Assembly: GCA_038255145.1 (NCBI GenBank)
Contig: JBBSLP010000012.1
Location: 30,111 to 94,110 of the forward strand
Length of the DNA stretch: 64,000 nucleotides
DNA from: WHTX01 sp038255145
GTDB taxonomy: Bacteria > Actinomycetota > Acidimicrobiia > Acidimicrobiales > CAIXPF01
Reading direction: 5' to 3'
Of this stretch, positions 61,182 through 64,000 are shown piece by piece; position 1 is the first letter of the stretch, and each line of letters starts with the position of its first letter. The position numbers were made by a program, and so were the translations under genes. Below the pieces are notes generated by a model. That model was not told where the DNA came from. It was given only the letters and a program-made list of their open reading frames with translations, and searched no databases.

Positions 61182-61784
61182 ATGAGCTCGACCGCAGCCA
61201 GGGCGGCCGCGGAGCCCAGACAGATGCAGGTCAGACCGTCATCCGCCCGACGGCCCCTTCGGCCGCCGAGGAGGTCAGGTGTAGCACGGACGCCTCCCCC
61301 ATGGGACACGGACGCCGGCTGCGGCGACCGCTGCCCCCGCCCTCGTCGGCCGTCGATCGCGCTCGACGGCTCCCGCGGCGCCCCGTAGGGGATCCGATCG
61401 CGGCTCGGCGCATGGCGCTGGGTGAGGCTACCTAGAGCAAGGCAGCCGACCCGATTAGTTGAGCCTGATCATTGGACAACCAATTACTCACAACGACGCT
61501 TGTCCATAACGGAACCACGTCGACCGGGAGGCGGTGGCCGGGTTGGCGCTCTCCCGCATCCGGGGGATGGATCACGCCCTGAGCTGGGCTGGTTCACCTA
61601 TACGGCCTGTTCAACGCTGTGCCGACGTTGCGGTTTCACCGGGTCAGCCGGTTGTAGCGCGGTCGTAACGAACGACACCGGATCTGTAAGACACGGATGT
61701 ATTTCTGCCTAGTGCCAGACTAGGTCCGAGGTCCTATGGTGATGTGCAGCGGGCCAAACGGGTTCTCAACGAGAGAAGCGTAAA
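61182..61784. other. 603-base non-coding leader, less GC-rich
   Basis: No convincing gene. The last 350 bases are clearly poorer in GC than the surroundings, as promoter and leader regions are. Visible structure: ATTGG-ACAA-CCAAT at 61471-61484; GGACAA at 61474 pairing with TTGTCC at 61500; and the CCTAGT inverted repeat at 61709-61725. It likely holds the promoter and untranslated leader of the surface-protein gene at 61785. I could not match a known riboswitch. Confidence 0.6.
61709..61725. promoter_or_regulatory. Inverted repeat upstream of the surface-protein gene
   Basis: CCTAGT, GCCAG, ACTAGG: six-base arms, 60 bases before the start codon, in an AT-richer patch followed by TATGGT at 61735. 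It could be an operator or a leader hairpin. Confidence 0.4.
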
Positions 61785-62813
61785 ATGTGGAAGACCTCCG
61801 AGAAGATGCAGGCGCGGCTGGCGGTTCGCCTAGCAGCTGGTGTTGCAACCGCAGGCGTTGCGGTCGCCCTCTTCGCCGGGACCGCAGGCGCGGCCGGCAT
61901 GGACGTGTCCCCCATCAGCACCTACGCCGGCTACCCGGCAGCGCACCCGGCGGGTTGCCCCGACGGGGCCGACGCCCTGGTGGGACTGAGCTTCAGCAAC
62001 GGTCGCGGCGGCGATTCGAGCAACCTGCGCACCCTGTCGCTGCGCAGCGGTGACACCCTGACCATGAGCTGGACCGGCCTGGCCGACGGGTGCGAGTCGC
62101 CCACCGGTGACGCCCTGGTCGCCGTGTCCCTGGTCGTCTACCGCACCCAGCAGACCCACTTCGACATGTTCACCGACGAGACCCTGGTCGACCACGTGAG
62201 CTGGACGGCCAACGGCGCCGGGCAGCTGGTCGTGCAGGTCCCCACCATGGAGGACCTCGGCGGCGGCTGCTTCGTGCAGATCGACGCCGTGATCGGCGCC
62301 CCCCTGGTGACGGTGGGCCCCAACGGCACCTACTACTCCGCCGTCCTGCGCAACGACAACGGCCCCGACAACCTGATCTCCGCCGCCAACTTCGACACCG
62401 ACTGCGCCGTCCCCCAGACGCCGACCACCCCGGTGCCCCCGGTGACCGAGACGCCGGCCCCGCCGACGACCGAGGCCCCCGCCCCCGCTCCCGAGGTCGT
62501 CGAGACCCCCACCCCCGAGGTCGTCGAGACGCCCACGACCGAGGCTCCCGCCGTCGAGGCCGTCGCCGCCGCCGCCACGCCCACCACCGTCGCCCCGGTC
62601 ACCACGGTCGCCCCCGTCGAGACCGTGGCTCCGGCCACCACCGCCCCCATCGAGGTCCTGGGCATCAACGTCACCCGGGCCCAGCCCGTCAACGGTGCCT
62701 CCTCGCTGCCCCGCACCGGCGTGGCCAGCGGCCTGCTCGCCGCCATCGGCGCCGCCCTGCTGGGCGCCGGCGCCCTGGTGCGCCGCAGCGGCACCAAGCT
62801 CGAGAACAGCTGA
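61785..62813 (+). CDS. Sortase-anchored (LPxTG) secreted surface protein
   Basis: 342 residues. A signal peptide (LAVRLAAGVATAGVAVALFA, cleavage near AGA) leads a globular domain of about 170 residues with four Cys, then a 90-residue Pro/Thr/Glu/Val stalk made of short repeats (EVVETPTPEVVETPTTEAP; TVAPVTTVAPVETVAP). The C-terminus is a complete cell-wall sorting signal: LPRTG, a hydrophobic run GLLAAIGAALLGAGALV and RRSG. Sortase would join it to peptidoglycan. The globular domain was not recognised. ATG 61785 follows GAGAGAAG. A perfect terminator comes next, so it is a single-gene unit. Confidence 0.88.
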   Translation: MWKTSEKMQARLAVRLAAGVATAGVAVALFAGTAGAAGMDVSPISTYAGYPAAHPAGCPDGADALVGLSFSNGRGGDSSNLRTLSLRSGDTLTMSWTGLADGCESPTGDALVAVSLVVYRTQQTHFDMFTDETLVDHVSWTANGAGQLVVQVPTMEDLGGGCFVQIDAVIGAPLVTVGPNGTYYSAVLRNDNGPDNLISAANFDTDCAVPQTPTTPVPPVTETPAPPTTEAPAPAPEVVETPTPEVVETPTTEAPAVEAVAAAATPTTVAPVTTVAPVETVAPATTAPIEVLGINVTRAQPVNGASSLPRTGVASGLLAAIGAALLGAGALVRRSGTKLENS

Positions 62814-62875
62814 ACCTTCCCTGGCGGGAACCGCCGCCGCTCCCCCGGGCCCGCCGGGGGGAGGCGATGCGATCA

Positions 62876-62902
62876 AAGGCCCCGGCTACCCGCCGGGGCC
62901 TT
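62876..62902 (+). terminator. Terminator of the LPxTG protein gene
   Basis: AAGGCCCCGGC, five-base loop, GCCGGGGCCTT: a perfect 11-bp stem with A/T pairs at its base, 63 bases after the stop. It may also serve the leftward ABC ATPase gene ending at 62957. Confidence 0.88.
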
Positions 62903-62956
62903 GACGCGTACGGTCACCTCGTCGCCGGTGGTGGCGGCCCGGCGGGTCGGCCCGAC

Positions 62957-63739
62957 TCAGGGCAGGGCCGATGCGGCCACGGCCGCCGGCCGCTCGGCGG
63001 CCACGTTCAGGTGACGACCGATGGGCACGACCATGGGGGTGCCCGACACGGGGTCGGGCACGACCCGGCAGGCGAGCTCGAAGACCTCTTCCACCAGGGC
63101 CTCGGTCACCACCTCGCGGGGCGGACCTTCGGCGACGATGGCCCCCTCCTTCATGGCGATGAGGTGGTGGCTGTACCGGCACGCCTGGTTCAGCTCGTGC
63201 AGCACCAGCACCACCGTGCGCCCGTGCTCCAGGTTCAGGTCGGTGAGCAGGTCCATCACGTCGACCTGGTGGGCCAGGTCGAGGAAGGTGGTGGGCTCGT
63301 CGAGCAGCAGTATGTCGGTGCCCTGGGCCAGGGCCATGGCGATCCACACGCGCTGGCGCTGTCCACCCGACAGCTCGTCGACGGCCCGGTCGGCCAGCTC
63401 GAGGGTGTCGGTGGCCAACATGGCCTGGGCCACGGCCTGCTCGTCGGTGGCCGACCACTGGCGGAACCAGCCCTGGTGGGGGCAGCGACCCCGTCCCACC
63501 AGGTCGGCCACGTTGATGCCCTCGGGAGAGACCGGGCTCTGGGGCAGGATGCCCAGGCGCATGGCCACCTCCTTGGTGGCCATGCGGTGGATGCTCTGGC
63601 CGTCGAGCAGGACGGTGCCCGAGGCCGGCTTGAGCAGTCGGGCCAGGCCCCGCAACAGGGTCGACTTGCCGCAGGCGTTGGCCCCCACGATGGCGGTGAT
63701 GCGTCCGGGGGGCAGCTCGACGGACAGGTCGGTGATGAC
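62957..63739 (-). pseudogene. Siderophore-type ABC transporter ATPase (FepC/FecE-like), N-terminus cut off by an insertion sequence
   Basis: About 260 residues remain, starting VITDLSVELPPGRITAIV. Walker A is GANACGKSTLLRGL; the Q-loop LGILPQSP, signature ELSGGQRQRVWIA, Walker B ILLLDEPTTFLD and H-loop LVLHELNQACRY are intact, and the end CRVVPDPVSGTPMVVPIGRH is typical of iron-siderophore ATPases. Directly upstream an in-frame TAG (63742-63740) marks foreign sequence: the first 15-20 residues, including strand 1 and any start codon, are missing. The internal GTG at 63688 would start inside the P-loop strand, so a working protein is unlikely. Confidence 0.85.
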
Positions 63740-64000
63740 CTAGATGATTGGCTCCAAGCCCGTCAGTGGTCGTAGGCGATGAGCGAGCGTGCGGGTGTGG
63801 GTGGGTGGGTTGTTTCGTTGTGCCAGATGGCGGCAGTGAGTGCGAGGATTCGTTGTAGAACGCGGGCGCAGACACCGGCTGGTTTGCGTCCGCCGTGGCG
63901 TTCAAGATCGAGTTGTGCTTTGAAGGTCTGGTTGATCGACTCGATGATCTGGCGGAACGGTTTCAGGAATTGTTGGAGTGGTCGTCTGCCTTTCTCGGAC
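63740..64000 (-). mobile_element. Right-hand part visible of an IS982-like insertion sequence (runs off the edge)
   Basis: From about 63740 the base composition drops and codons with A or T endings appear, unlike all neighbours. The junction with the ABC ATPase gene is sharp. The element's end near 63740 reads CTAGATGATTGGCTCCAAGC on the + strand; its inverted repeat partner lies outside the window, so boundaries and target duplication cannot be fixed. Confidence 0.8.
63763..64000 (-). CDS. IS982-family-like transposase, C-terminal fragment
   Basis: The minus frame open from the window edge to the TGA at 63765-63763 reads EKGRRPLQQFLKPFRQIIES, then INQTFKAQLDLERHGGRKPAG and ILALTAAIWHNETT, ending SLIAYDH. 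The 'I-E-S-x-N-Q-T-x-K-x-Q-L-D-L-E-R-H' block with the DDE-family Glu and the final 'AAIWHN...LIAYDH' are what I expect of IS982-type (or close IS4/IS5-type) actinobacterial transposases. Only about 79 residues are inside; the two catalytic Asp residues lie beyond the edge. Codon use is distinct from host genes. Confidence 0.78.
   Translation of the reverse strand, partial: SEKGRRPLQQFLKPFRQIIESINQTFKAQLDLERHGGRKPAGVCARVLQRILALTAAIWHNETTHPPTPARSLIAYDH

Noticed and set aside
61471..61505. Same operator as at 36657 (shared ATTGGACA)
   Set aside because: Only one half-site matches and the partner arm differs; eight shared bases can be chance.
61430..61784. Known riboswitch (c-di-AMP, c-di-GMP or cobalamin) before the LPxTG gene
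   Set aside because: I could not place the conserved core bases of any of these classes in the leader.

Overview
The window is very GC-rich, has dense short intergenic gaps, many GTG starts and frequent 4-base ATGA/GTGA gene overlaps. It looks like a chromosomal segment of a free-living high-GC actinobacterium. An Acidimicrobiia-like lineage (Iamia/Ilumatobacter type) fits best: the marker genes are actinobacterial (one-chain E2-E1 2-oxoglutarate decarboxylase Kgd, NucS/EndoMS, HRDC-tailed UvrD2-like helicase, GTP-dependent PEP carboxykinase, type I CoaA, LPxTG anchoring), and the secreted protease carries LLDTR-type repeats that I associate with that class. The assignment is an inference from gene content. 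No tRNA, rRNA, CRISPR array or prophage was found.

Layout. 1-6.4 kb: 3' part of recG missing at the left edge, a lone Hcp-like protein, a cold-shock-like protein, pckG, a degraded Hsp20 tail, a CBS-less IMP dehydrogenase family gene and a small membrane protein. 6.5-17.7 kb: HAD phosphatase, a leftward run (alpha/beta hydrolase, alpha-methylacyl-CoA racemase, PIG-L deacetylase, iron-ADH family), a broken LuxR-type regulator, GNAT, SDR, rpiA and an MFS exporter. 17.7-27 kb: a tight leftward group (metallopeptidase, PH/SHOCT membrane protein, cytoplasmic BtuF-like protein, acyl-CoA thioesterase), then uvrD2-like, xthA and kgd.

27-36.7 kb: a 1288-residue protein joining a Lon (S16)-like domain, an AAA_16 NTPase and TPR-like repeats; a sterol-oxidase-like GMC oxidoreductase overlapping an alpha/beta hydrolase; a PilZ protein; and an ArsR-SRPBCC pair with a perfect palindromic operator. 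36.7-47.2 kb: SpoIID/LytB secreted protein, HAD phosphatase, ettA, a small Cys/His protein, an AhpD-radical SAM-DoxX cluster in which the radical SAM protein lacks its middle cluster cysteine, a His-rich GvpU-like protein, an unrecognised 335-residue protein and a branched-chain-amino-acid-type substrate-binding lipoprotein.

47.3-61.2 kb: an overlapping operon of two paralogous CysQ-like phosphatases around an enoyl-CoA hydratase, then UbiB-like kinase, nucS, a subtilase with three C-terminal repeats, coaA, a peroxisomal-type SDR, VanW protein coupled to a geranylgeranyl-reductase-family flavoprotein, and a second acyl-CoA thioesterase. 61.2-64 kb: a 600-base, less GC-rich leader, a sortase-anchored surface protein with its own terminator, and a siderophore-type ABC ATPase cut at its N-terminus by an IS982-like element that runs off the right edge.

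Taken together the genes cover central carbon metabolism (pckG, kgd, rpiA), lipid/sterol and acyl-CoA chemistry (racemase, hydratase, two thioesterases, two SDRs, GMC oxidase), DNA repair (recG, uvrD2, xthA, nucS) and the cell surface (SpoIID, VanW, subtilase, LPxTG protein). There is no single accessory island. The most unusual items are the S16-AAA-TPR protein, the radical SAM protein with the missing cysteine, and several visible gene-decay events (LuxR, Hsp20, ABC ATPase).
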